Both the position numbers and the translations under genes were made by a program. Shown here one piece after another: positions 7,137-13,593 of a DNA stretch of 14,933 bases. Location: contig CAOSZT010000039.1 of assembly GCA_948528155.1 (NCBI GenBank), forward strand, positions 1 to 14,933, read 5' to 3'. Position 1 is the first letter of the stretch; each line of letters begins with the position of its first letter. The stretch comes from an uncultured Clostridia bacterium. Lineage in GTDB: Bacteria > Bacillota > Clostridia > TANB77 > CAG-508. A model generated the notes under the pieces. It had not been told where the DNA came from. It did not search any database and saw only the letters and a program-made list of their open reading frames with translations.

Positions 7137-7179
7137 AATTACTACAAAAAGGGAATTCAACTCCCTATTTGTAGTAATT
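7137..7179 (-). terminator. Terminator between the recombinase pair and the Thoeris operon
   Basis: A perfect 12-base stem (AATTACTACAAA / TTTGTAGTAATT), one mismatch, then AGGG/CCCT, around a 9-base loop. It is followed on the minus strand by TTTT and GTTT. It lies about 45 bases past the stop of the second recombinase and insulates thsB-thsA from element transcription. Confidence 0.85.
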
Positions 7180-7223
7180 AACAATCAAATTTTTTGAGCA
7201 TACACTATTTGAACTTTTGTTAT

Positions 7224-8639
7224 TCAATTTTTAAAATTGTAATTAATATGTACTTTATACTTTCTTTTACCAATGCTAATGACTGACACATTAGTTATTA
7301 ATTTTAATATTAATCCATCCTCTATTGTACAATTCGTTATATTGGACAGTGTCGTTTTAGCATGATGGTTGTTTTTGTTTAAATTCGATTTTAACTCATT
7401 CTTTTGGCTAGTTAATTCTGTGATTGCAAGCTTTAACTTATCTTCAGCCATTTTGCCTTTAGCATAATCCTCAAAGTTTTTTTGAAATGCTACATCGATT
7501 TGTTTCATTTCTTTTTTTATCTTTTGGATACTTCTTTCATTATAAGAAATAAAGTAAGAATCATTTATTTTTGAGAGTTGTGTTTGGATATCCTCTATTA
7601 AAATTTGTTTTAAGTCATCGAAATAGATTCTTGTCTTACATCTACTACATACAAAAAAATATTGATTCATAGATTTAGAATAAGTATATCTCATAATTTT
7701 ATTACAGCAGCTACATTGAACCATATTTGGATAAGGATTGATATAGACCTTATCTTTTTTCTTTGGTCGATTCAGTCTTATATCTTGAGCGCTCTTAAAA
7801 GTTTTTTCATCAATAATCTGTGGTAGTCCATGTTCTATAACAATAGGATTAGGATTTAATAATCTTTTACCTTGGATATAAAGATATTTCCGATTGATAA
7901 TTTTGCCTGTATATCCTTCATTCGTAATTATTTTATAAATGGTACAATCTTTCCATTTATACTTAAGTTCAGTTAATGAAGATTGATCTTTATATTTTAT
8001 ATACCGATAATATCCAGGTGTAATAATACATTCTTTAGTTAATAAGTTAGCAATAGATTTGGTACTGTATCCTTCGATGTATAAAAAAAATATTCTTCTG
8101 ACTACATTAGCTGCTTCCTCATCGATGATGTATTTACCTTCTTCATCTATAGTTAATCCATAAAAGGCTCCAGGTCTTGAATTTAATAGCTTCGTTTTAG
8201 CTTTATAATCAAAGGTAGTATTTATCTTCTTTCTAATATCCTTTAAATACATTTCATTGAAGATATTCTTAAATGCTGCAAATTCATCCATTAAACCTTT
8301 ATTGTCATAGTTATCATCTATTGCAATAAACCGTACATCGTTAATTAAAAATATTTCATCTAGATATTTGCCGACTTCTAGATAATTCCTACCAAATCTA
8401 GATAGGTCTTTTACGATAATCGTATCGATGATTCCAGCATCTACATCATTCATCATTTCAGTGAATGCGGGCCGGTCCATTGTACTACCACTAATGTTTA
8501 AATCCTTATATATTTTCTTAATTGTAAATCCATGGGAATTACAATAGTCTGTTATACCTTTAATTTGATGATCAATAGAAGTGTGATGTTCTAAATCATC
8601 ACTTCTACTGATTCTAGCATAAATTGCTGTTTTGTTCAT
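7224..8639 (-). CDS. Large serine recombinase, second of a pair
   Basis: A 471-residue site-specific recombinase of the TnpX/TndX/Ccr type. YARISRSD near the N-terminus carries catalytic Ser11. IIVKDLSRFGRNYLEVGKYL is the resolvase-domain core with the arginines of the active site. The recombinase domain follows (GKYIIDEEAANVVRRIFFLY... GYTGKI), then a zinc ribbon (CSCCNKIM... CSRC, about 303-330) and a coiled coil (350-440). Such enzymes integrate and excise elements through a Ser-DNA link. The ATG at 8639 has AAAGGA 5 bases upstream and overlaps the first recombinase by 26 bases, so the two are co-translated. Sequence diverges strongly from the partner, so this is not a recent duplication. 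Its attachment sites are not identified. Confidence 0.92.
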   Translation of the reverse strand: MNKTAIYARISRSDDLEHHTSIDHQIKGITDYCNSHGFTIKKIYKDLNISGSTMDRPAFTEMMNDVDAGIIDTIIVKDLSRFGRNYLEVGKYLDEIFLINDVRFIAIDDNYDNKGLMDEFAAFKNIFNEMYLKDIRKKINTTFDYKAKTKLLNSRPGAFYGLTIDEEGKYIIDEEAANVVRRIFFLYIEGYSTKSIANLLTKECIITPGYYRYIKYKDQSSLTELKYKWKDCTIYKIITNEGYTGKIINRKYLYIQGKRLLNPNPIVIEHGLPQIIDEKTFKSAQDIRLNRPKKKDKVYINPYPNMVQCSCCNKIMRYTYSKSMNQYFFVCSRCKTRIYFDDLKQILIEDIQTQLSKINDSYFISYNERSIQKIKKEMKQIDVAFQKNFEDYAKGKMAEDKLKLAITELTSQKNELKSNLNKNNHHAKTTLSNITNCTIEDGLILKLITNVSVISIGKRKYKVHINYNFKN

Positions 8640-10239
8640 AAAGTTCCTTTAATTCTCCAATAGAATAGTATTCAATGTGCGTATTTCTAATTGTTTTTTC
8701 ACCATCTTGACTATCTTGAATTTGAATCTTTTTAATCACAGCATTTAGAAATTCCCTTTTTAAGATTTCATCTTCTTTGATACTTAAAATGTATTCTAAC
8801 TCTTTGACACTTACCTTTTGTATTTCAGTATCGTTAGTTGCAAGAGCCCCTTCTAATTTCTTGATTTTAGAAGTTATCTCATCATATTCTGTTTTGTAGT
8901 TTAACATCATAGATTCATAAACATCATCTGGAATGATTCCTTTTGTATAAGAATCTAATAATTTAGAGATAAGATTATCTAGTTGAACCTTACGTTCAAT
9001 GGATGCGTTATACTCTTTAGTGTCCGCTTTATTTTTTCGTTCTGCTTTTAACTTGTTAATTTTATTGATTTCATTTACAAGCTCATCTTGTGGAACAGAG
9101 GAAATGAATTCTTTTAGTTCTTTAAAATCATTTATAACTTGTTGTTTTAAGAGATCTAATCGAATATAGTGTCCATTACAGTAGCTACAATGATAATATA
9201 AAATATGACTTCTATTTTTATAGCCTTGTTTTCTTAAAGTCATCTTTTTACCACAATCCGCACAAAAGAGGAATCTTGAAAATATGTTTTGGTCATTTCT
9301 AGGGGCTCTATATTTTAGATGCCTGATTTCAGATACCTTATCAAATACTTCTTTAGATATGATGGGTGGAAATCTATCATAAACTTTCACCATTTTTTCA
9401 GGATCATTTTCCACTAGTTTTTTACTTCTAAAGCTTAGTTTTTTTCTTTTGAAATTGACTAGAGTTCCAATATAGATTTCATTTGTTAAAATCATATCTA
9501 ACTTCCAGTAATCCCAAGCGTATTTCATTTCTTCGGTATAGGATTCATATTTTTCTTTATTGATTCCTTTTTTAAGATAATTATAATAGCCTGGAACATA
9601 TACCTTATTTTTCTTTAAGTAGTTAATAACATCCTTTGCGGGTATGTTATTATAGATGCTATTAAAGATATATCGAATAATATCAGCGACTTCTTCATCA
9701 ATTTCATAGTCTACTCGATCCTCACATTTTAAGTATCCGTATGGCGCAAAGCCTTGTAGTAAGGTTCCTTGTTTGGCTTTTACACTAAAACTAAATTTAA
9801 TCTTTTTAGAGATGTCTTTTGCATACCATTCGTTAATGATATTTTTAAATGGTCCAAAATCATTTTCTCCATCATTAGAGTCTAAGGAATCATTCACCGC
9901 AATAAACCTAATGCGGTGTTCTGGAAAGTATTTTTCTATGTAATAACCACTATCAAGATAGTTTCTTCCTAATCTTGATAGGTCTTTTACTACGACACAA
10001 TCTATTCTTTTAGTTTCAATATCACTGATCATTTCTTTGAAACCATCACGATCAAAGTTGGTTCCACTTTTTCCTTCATCAATATAGATTTTGTAGATGA
10101 CCCAACCTCTTTGTTTCACATAATCGGTTAGATATAGTTTTTGATTAGTGATAGAGTTTGACTCTACACCTGTATTATCATCCTTTGATAATCTACAATA
10201 AATCCCCACAGTTTGAATTTGGTGGTTCACCATCATCAT
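8614..10239 (-). CDS. Large serine recombinase, first of a pair
   Basis: A 541-residue recombinase from the ATG at 10239, chosen because AAGGAG lies 9 bases upstream; a TTG two codons earlier is possible. Catalytic Ser18 sits in GIYCRLSKDDN. VVVKDLSRLGRNYLDSGYYI completes the resolvase core. The recombinase domain contains EIDEEVADIIRYIFNS and LTNEIYIGTLVNFKR. A zinc ribbon (CADCGKKM... CSYC) and a long coiled coil (about 400-480, LINEINKINKLKAERKNKA) follow. The C-terminus (DEILKREFLNAVIKKIQIQD) is of the DUF4368 style. It is preceded by and overlaps a small leader ORF, and overlaps the second recombinase at its 3' end. The size pairing (541 and 471) recalls CcrB/CcrA of staphylococcal cassettes, but order and sequence do not make this a true ccr pair. 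Confidence 0.93.
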   Translation of the reverse strand: MMMVNHQIQTVGIYCRLSKDDNTGVESNSITNQKLYLTDYVKQRGWVIYKIYIDEGKSGTNFDRDGFKEMISDIETKRIDCVVVKDLSRLGRNYLDSGYYIEKYFPEHRIRFIAVNDSLDSNDGENDFGPFKNIINEWYAKDISKKIKFSFSVKAKQGTLLQGFAPYGYLKCEDRVDYEIDEEVADIIRYIFNSIYNNIPAKDVINYLKKNKVYVPGYYNYLKKGINKEKYESYTEEMKYAWDYWKLDMILTNEIYIGTLVNFKRKKLSFRSKKLVENDPEKMVKVYDRFPPIISKEVFDKVSEIRHLKYRAPRNDQNIFSRFLFCADCGKKMTLRKQGYKNRSHILYYHCSYCNGHYIRLDLLKQQVINDFKELKEFISSVPQDELVNEINKINKLKAERKNKADTKEYNASIERKVQLDNLISKLLDSYTKGIIPDDVYESMMLNYKTEYDEITSKIKKLEGALATNDTEIQKVSVKELEYILSIKEDEILKREFLNAVIKKIQIQDSQDGEKTIRNTHIEYYSIGELKELYEQNSNLC

Positions 10240-10348
10240 TTTCAATCACTCCTTGTTCTTCTATATACTCAATCAATCTTTCTAGTAATGTAATTTTACT
10301 AGAATCAAAGTTTCTAGATACTATATATTCAATGTTTTGTTTAGGCAT
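10193..10348 (-). CDS. Small protein upstream of and overlapping the recombinase gene
   Basis: A 51-residue ORF starting MPKQNIEYIVSRNFDSSK and ending SNCGDLL. The ATG at 10348 has GGAG six bases upstream. An ATG four codons earlier (10360) would place that site inside the gene. It overlaps the first recombinase by 47 bases in another frame. The IEYIVSRNF motif followed by a helical LLERLIEYIEEQG resembles short uncharacterised ORFs that precede serine recombinases in other Bacillota elements. It may help couple or modulate recombinase translation; no biochemical role is known to me. The good ribosome binding site and coupled arrangement make it a likely real gene. Confidence 0.6.
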   Translation of the reverse strand: MPKQNIEYIVSRNFDSSKITLLERLIEYIEEQGVIENDDGEPPNSNCGDLL

Positions 10349-10388
10349 AAGATTCTCCATTCTTTAATAATTTTATGCTGGAGAAAGC

Positions 10389-10452
10389 TTATCCTATGTT
10401 AAAGTTTCTCCTAGTTTGTATATCTACAAACTAGGAAGAACTATTAGGATAA
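10389..10452. repeat. Nested inverted repeat between peptidase remnant and leader ORF
   Basis: An outer pair TTATCCTA (10389-10396) / TAGGATAA (10445-10452) encloses a perfect 11-base stem CCTAGTTTGTA (10410-10420) / TACAAACTAGG (10425-10435) with a 4-base loop. There is no good T-run on either side, so it is not an ordinary terminator. It may act as an RNA structure in the leader of the recombinase transcript or as a protein-binding site. Confidence 0.6.
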
Positions 10453-10965
10453 ATACTTTTTAATATAAAGGTTTATCGCTTCTTCGTATTCATCATCATA
10501 GTGGATAATATCCTTGTTGAACCAATTCTTCATTATAACCTTAGTGAATGCATAAGCATCTATTTCTAGGAAGGTGCAGATTTGGATATCTGGAGCTAGA
10601 GTATCATAAATTTCTAACTCTTCTTTCCACTAGTTTAACATTGGTTCACTAGTATTGTTTGTAGATACACATGTATATTGATAGTGATGTCTAATTTCAT
10701 GGATTAGACTTTTTAGTTCCTCTACTTCATTTAAAATAACCTTATCTGAGATGATGATAAATTTCTCTTTTGGATAATACCTGGAATCTTCCTTAATAGG
10801 ATCACATAGAATTGGTATTTCTTCTATGTCTAGATAAGAACATAGGATTTCTGCCTTTTCTTGTAGGATAGGTAGAACTTCGGATTGGTTCCATCTATCT
10901 TCTCCAAAGTGTTTAATAAATTCTTCTTTAAATTCTTGTTCAGTAAGTTCTTCTAGTTTCTTCAT
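10444..10965 (-). pseudogene. HExxH metallopeptidase gene split by an in-frame TAG
   Basis: From an ATG at 10965 (AAAGGTG 6 bases upstream) a 111-residue ORF runs MKKLEELTEQEFKEEFIKHF to ...SLIHEIRHHYQ...SEPMLN and stops at TAG (10630-10632). The same frame continues open for 61 codons, WKEELEIYDTLAPDIQ, FLEIDAYAFTKVIMKNW, to TAA at 10444. HEIRH is the zinc-binding HExxH motif, and EIDAYAF downstream supplies the probable third ligand, as in ImmA/IrrE-like or DUF6782-like peptidases. The stop therefore separates the zinc ligands, and the 111-residue product should be inactive unless the stop is suppressed. Such peptidases often cleave the repressor encoded next to them in mobile elements; here a small repressor gene is divergent. 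Confidence 0.75.
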
Positions 10966-10985
10966 AATATCACCTTTCTTTTCGA

Positions 10986-11002
10986 GGGTAATTATTTTAC
11001 CC
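10986..11002. promoter_or_regulatory. Palindromic operator 1 (GGGTAA-N5-TTACCC)
   Basis: A 17-base palindrome in the leader of the peptidase gene, just downstream of its -10 box at 11013-11018, so binding there would block the leftward transcript. It shares the GGGTAA..TTACC pattern with a second site at 11051-11067. The divergent small regulator is the obvious candidate binder. Confidence 0.6.
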
Positions 11003-11012
11003 TTACGTTTCT

Positions 11013-11041
11013 ATTATAAGGTAATTTATTTAGCTCGTAAA
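11013..11041 (-). promoter_or_regulatory. Leftward promoter of the peptidase/recombinase genes
   Basis: On the minus strand TTTACG (11036-11041), a 17-base spacer and TATAAT (11013-11018). Operator 1 overlaps the expected transcription start. An additional GGTAA half-site (11020-11024) lies in the spacer. Confidence 0.6.
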
Positions 11042-11050
11042 TACTTTTTT

Positions 11051-11067
11051 GGGTAAAATTTTTACCT
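11051..11067. promoter_or_regulatory. Palindromic operator 2 (GGTAAAA-T-TTTTACC)
   Basis: A near-perfect 17-base palindrome centred at 11059, 65 bases from the centre of operator 1. It stands between the two divergent promoters, directly upstream of the rightward -35 box. Confidence 0.6.
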
Positions 11068-11072
11068 TTTTA

Positions 11073-11100
11073 TTGAATTTATAAATAAATAGGATATAAT
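11073..11100 (+). promoter_or_regulatory. Rightward promoter of the small regulator
   Basis: TTGAAT (11073-11078), 16-base spacer, TATAAT (11095-11100), about 24 bases before the ATG, which has GGTGGTGA in front of it. Confidence 0.6.
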
Positions 11101-11123
11101 TTATTTATCTTGGTGGTGAAATT

Positions 11124-11438
11124 ATGGATTATAGAATGAATGTAAAGCAATATCTAAAGGATAAATTATCTGGTAGAAATAATTCCTTAAAGAATCAATT
11201 TATGAAAGAGCTTGGATTTAGTATAGATAATGTTAAGGGATATCTTAACATGAGCAATACAATTTGCCCTCCTTTTACCAAGTTTCCAGAGATAGCTGAT
11301 TTTTTTGGAGATACCATTTACGATTTGTTTGGGATTAAGAATCCAAATGATCTATCCACTGAGGAAATGGAATTGATTAAGGAGTATCGGAAGGCTTCTC
11401 CAGAATTACAGAAGGTTGTAAAAAATATTTTCAAGTAG
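11124..11438 (+). CDS. Small putative repressor of the mobile element
   Basis: A 104-residue protein with the layout of short phage/element repressors. A helical N-terminal region (MNVKQYLKDKLSGRNNSLKN then DNVKGYLNMSN) could be a diverged helix-turn-helix. PPFTKFPEIADFFGDTIYDLFGI is the IADFF...YDLF segment seen at the end of XRE domains, and the C-terminal LSTEEMELIKEYRKASPELQKVV resembles the tail of XRE regulators. The canonical XRE recognition helix is not obvious, so the class is inferred. It is divergent from the peptidase gene across a 158-base region with two matching palindromes, the usual layout of a repressor controlling both promoters. Its own terminator follows. Confidence 0.65.
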   Translation: MDYRMNVKQYLKDKLSGRNNSLKNQFMKELGFSIDNVKGYLNMSNTICPPFTKFPEIADFFGDTIYDLFGIKNPNDLSTEEMELIKEYRKASPELQKVVKNIFK

Positions 11439-11443
11439 AGGTT

Positions 11444-11468
11444 AAGAAGGATTTACTCCTTCTTTTTT
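11444..11468 (+). terminator. Rho-independent terminator of the small regulator
   Basis: AAGAAGGA / TCCTTCTT (perfect 8-base stem, 5-base loop) followed by a T-run, starting six bases after the stop codon. Confidence 0.85.
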
Positions 11469-11496
11469 ATTTTCAGTAGATAATTTGTGCATTGTG

Positions 11497-11525
11497 TTGA
11501 CGTTGTGTGTATAATATGTTAAAAT
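11497..11525 (+). promoter_or_regulatory. Candidate promoter of dinJ-yafQ
   Basis: TTGACG (11497-11502), 17-base spacer, TAAAAT (11520-11525). A TATAAT lies inside the spacer, so the exact -10 is uncertain. The dinJ ATG is 30 bases downstream behind AGGAGG. Confidence 0.5.
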
Positions 11526-11554
11526 AAACATAAAATAATACAGGAGGTCAAATT

Positions 11555-11818
11555 ATGCAAGAGAGTACAAATATTAATATCCGTATGGATAAGGATGTTA
11601 AAAATGCTGCAGAAAAGATTTTTAATGAACTTGGATTAAATATGACAACTGCAATTAATATTTTTTTAAGAAAATCTATTCAGGAACAGGGAATCCCTTT
11701 TGATGTTAAACTAAATGTTCCAAATGAAACTACACTGAAAGCAATTGAAGAAGGTGAATCTTTAGATTCTACTGCCTATACCAATATATCAGATTTAAAA
11801 AAGGCTTTAGGTGTATGA
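11555..11818 (+). CDS. dinJ: RelB/DinJ family antitoxin
   Basis: An 87-residue antitoxin. The N-terminal TNINIRMDKDVKNAAEKIFN then ELGLNMTTAINIFLRKSI is a ribbon-helix-helix dimer that binds its own operator. IPFDVKLNVPNETTLKAIEEG is the typical DinJ linker, and the C-terminal helix ISDLKKALG wraps the toxin. CAGGAGG is well placed before the ATG. The stop TGA overlaps the toxin start (ATGA), so the two are translationally coupled. The use of TGA as a stop here also shows that the host does not read TGA as Trp. Confidence 0.93.
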   Translation: MQESTNINIRMDKDVKNAAEKIFNELGLNMTTAINIFLRKSIQEQGIPFDVKLNVPNETTLKAIEEGESLDSTAYTNISDLKKALGV

Positions 11819-12093
11819 AATATAAGATTCAATTTACTACTCAATTTCAAAAGGATGTAAAGAAAGCTAAAAAGCAGGGAAAGGATTTAGATAAGCTTTT
11901 TTCTATTATTGAAATGCTATCTAATGGGGAGACTCTTCCACTTAAATATAGGGATCACAGCTTAAGTGGTACTTATAGTGGTGTTAGAGAGTGTCATATT
12001 GAACCTGACTGGCTTTTAATTTATTCCATTAAGGATGATGTTCTTATTTTAGTATTAAATAGAGTTAGTAGTCATTCTGATCTTTTCAAATGA
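11815..12093 (+). CDS. yafQ: YafQ family mRNA interferase toxin
   Basis: A 92-residue RelE-superfamily toxin, the normal YafQ length. Key residues of E. coli YafQ (His50, His63, Asp67, His87, Phe91) appear as His48 (YRDHSLSG), His61 and Asp65 (RECHIEPDWLLIY), His87 and Phe91 (RVSSHSDLF). Free toxin cleaves ribosome-bound mRNA; DinJ neutralises it. It overlaps dinJ by four bases and its stop codon forms the first bases of the terminator stem. It appears intact and is the second complete toxin-antitoxin pair in the window. Confidence 0.94.
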   Translation: MKYKIQFTTQFQKDVKKAKKQGKDLDKLFSIIEMLSNGETLPLKYRDHSLSGTYSGVRECHIEPDWLLIYSIKDDVLILVLNRVSSHSDLFK

Positions 12094-12113
12094 GGGAAAG
12101 CCCTCATTTTTTT
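12091..12113 (+). terminator. Terminator of dinJ-yafQ, sharing the yafQ stop codon
   Basis: TGAGGG-AAAG-CCCTCA followed by seven or more T. The first three bases of the stem are the yafQ TGA, and the second arm includes the TGA (minus strand) that ends the convergent rep remnant. Both genes therefore stop inside this hairpin. Confidence 0.9.
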
Positions 12114-13256
12114 ATTTGTTTGAGTTCATTGTAAAATGAGATCTTCTTTTCAATTTTACGCGATAAGCTCATTTTGATTTGTTCTAGCTTGGCATTATCA
12201 ACAGGAGCTAGATTTAATTCTTTTAGATAGACATTTAACCGTTTCAGTCTAGATTTCGAGAAAGGTAGATTATCTCTTATAGTTTTTAATAATTCTATTT
12301 GAAATAAATAAGTATCTTCATTTACTTCTACAAATTTGTATAGCAGATAAGCTGAAGCATATGTTGTAGCAATTTTTTCATATTCTGCAAAGGGCTTGAT
12401 AGGCTTCTTTTCTATCTTTGGTAGAGGGACTTTAGGGACATTATTTAAAAAAGATTTCCTATAATGAATCAGTCTCTGCTTTATTTTGATTAGACTTGTT
12501 ATAATGATTATCTACTTTTATATCAAATATGCCATACAGCAATTCATAAGCATACTGTTTTATATTCAGTCCATAAACAGGTATAGCTACATCAATATAA
12601 GCTGATAGCAATTTTTTAATTATAGCTGTAGCAACTTCATTTCTAAAACGCATCTCATATCTGACCCAATATGCTTTTTCACAAAAGTTTTTCTTTGCTA
12701 GCTGTTCTTTTCTTTTGTCATAAATGACAAGCATTTTATTAGAATGATGTGTACCAAACTGAATCGTTTGTATTTCATTTATAGGTCCAATAGGTAATGG
12801 AAATGTTCTAAAGACAGAGGTGTATTGGTCTTTCTCGATTTTGTCAAATATCCATTGTAAAGAGACATATTTTCCTTCATAGTCATCAACTGCAATATCA
12901 ATCCTTTTAAACTTGGCATTTAAGTTTTTCATATATTGAATTAAATCCAGCCATGTTTTACCAGGATTTCTTCTTTCAAACTCTCTACAGCCTTCGCCTT
13001 TCATTTCTAGCTGGCAGGTTTTCTGGTAATTCTCATCCATAGGTCCATCTGTTCTTAATACGATATATTCTCCTAATTGAAATTGGCAATTAAAAAAATT
13101 TTGAGCATACTTTTGTTGTTTAACTTCTTCTAAAATATTAAAATTCAGATATTTGGCTATATTATAGCTGATTTCATAACTACTAAATAATCTATCATCT
13201 CCAGCATTACAGCACATTGGAAATGTCACAGAAAAATAATCTATTAACACATTCAT
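12104..13256 (-). pseudogene. Rep_trans rolling-circle replication initiator, frameshifted
   Basis: From ATG 13256 (AAAGGAG 11 bases upstream) a 265-residue ORF ends at TAG (12459). It is a Rep_trans-type relaxase/initiator: FKRIDIAVDDYEG near 116-128, FGTHHSNKMLVIYDKRKEQ with candidate nicking Tyr179, and WVRYEMRFRNE. The usual C-terminal part is present in the next frame: RKSFLNNVPKVPLPKIEKKP, then KPFAEYEKIATTYASAYLLYK, ending KQIKK at 12104. Joining the two near 12459 (AETDSL then RKSFLNNV, where family members have a Trp-rich linker) gives about 385 residues, the family norm. A single base change in length is the simplest explanation. Such proteins nick an origin to start rolling-circle copying of plasmids or integrative elements. 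Whether the 265-residue product retains activity is unknown. Confidence 0.8.
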
Positions 13257-13305
13257 ATTCTTTTTTTCTCCTTTCTTTAAGTCTTTACAATTTTACATAA
13301 AGGTC

Positions 13306-13366
13306 GTGTTAGTATGCGTTAGAGGGGCTATTAGTATAGCCCCATCTTTAACGCTTATACTAACAC
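13306..13366 (-). other. Candidate rolling-circle double-strand origin (hairpin) upstream of rep
   Basis: An inner perfect stem GGGGCTAT / ATAGCCCC (13324-13343, minus-strand loop ACTA) sits inside an outer pair GTGTTAGTATGCGTTA (13306-13321) and TAACGCTTATACTAACAC (13349-13366), which pairs with a 2-base bulge. On the minus strand the inner part reads GGGGCTATACTAATAGCCCC. From memory, the pT181-family nick hairpin has GGCTACTCTAATAGCC, so the CTAATAGCC side and the GGCTA arm match. With a Rep_trans gene 50 bases downstream, a nicking origin is the best reading. Confidence 0.7.
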
Positions 13367-13401
13367 TTGATTCTTTATTTATGAGAAAAATCTTGTTGAG
13401 T

Positions 13402-13425
13402 TTAAGTCATAGTCTTGTCCTCCTT
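13402..13425 (-). promoter_or_regulatory. Strong ribosome binding site in front of a two-codon ORF
   Basis: On the minus strand AAGGAGG (13419-13425) is 8 bases before an ATG at 13410, which reads ATG-ACT-TAA. It could be a minimal leader upstream of the origin and rep, or the start of a lost gene. No longer frame follows. Confidence 0.35.
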
Positions 13426-13551
13426 TTTGAAGAGAGTTTTCTTCTTCACTTATACTGGAAAAATAAGAAGTTTTGTGAAGTATAAAAAGTGAAAATCTTT
13501 ACCCCTTCACCCTACTAGACATAAATATGAGATTTCGCACCTAATAAAATT

Positions 13552-13593
13552 AAAAAAAGTCCAATAAAGTGATATTTCTTCACTTTACTGGAC
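13552..13593 (-). terminator. Strong terminator between the invertase and rep
   Basis: GTCCAATAAAGTGA / TCACTTTACTGGAC (14-base stem, one mismatch, 7-base loop) followed on the minus strand by seven T. On the plus strand a shorter T-run follows, so it may work both ways. The right arm and its flank (TTCTTCACTTTACTGGA) nearly repeat a segment at 13442-13459 (TTCTTCACTTATACTGGA). Confidence 0.8.

Noticed and set aside
7224..10239. True ccrA/ccrB of a staphylococcal cassette.
   Set aside because: Only the paired sizes agree; gene order is reversed and motifs fit the general TnpX/TndX-like group, with no cassette attachment site seen.
10158..10367. A 69-codon plus-strand ORF over the recombinase start.
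   Set aside because: Antisense to the recombinase N-terminus and the small leader ORF, both better supported.
501..10632. Two otherwise open genes (at 501 and 10630) each broken by one TAG, hinting at TAG recoding.
   Set aside because: Intact genes here (yefM, yoeB, thsB, the AAA ATPase, the Cys-rich gene) end naturally at TAG without meaningful extensions, so TAG is a working stop.
11815..12093. Mycoplasma-type code (TGA as Trp) given the low GC.
   Set aside because: dinJ and yafQ end in TGA at the expected family lengths, and Trp is encoded by TGG.
12440..12475. Programmed frameshifting at the TTTTTTA run in rep.
   Set aside because: The TAG lies before the slippery run in the rep frame, so a slip there would come too late.
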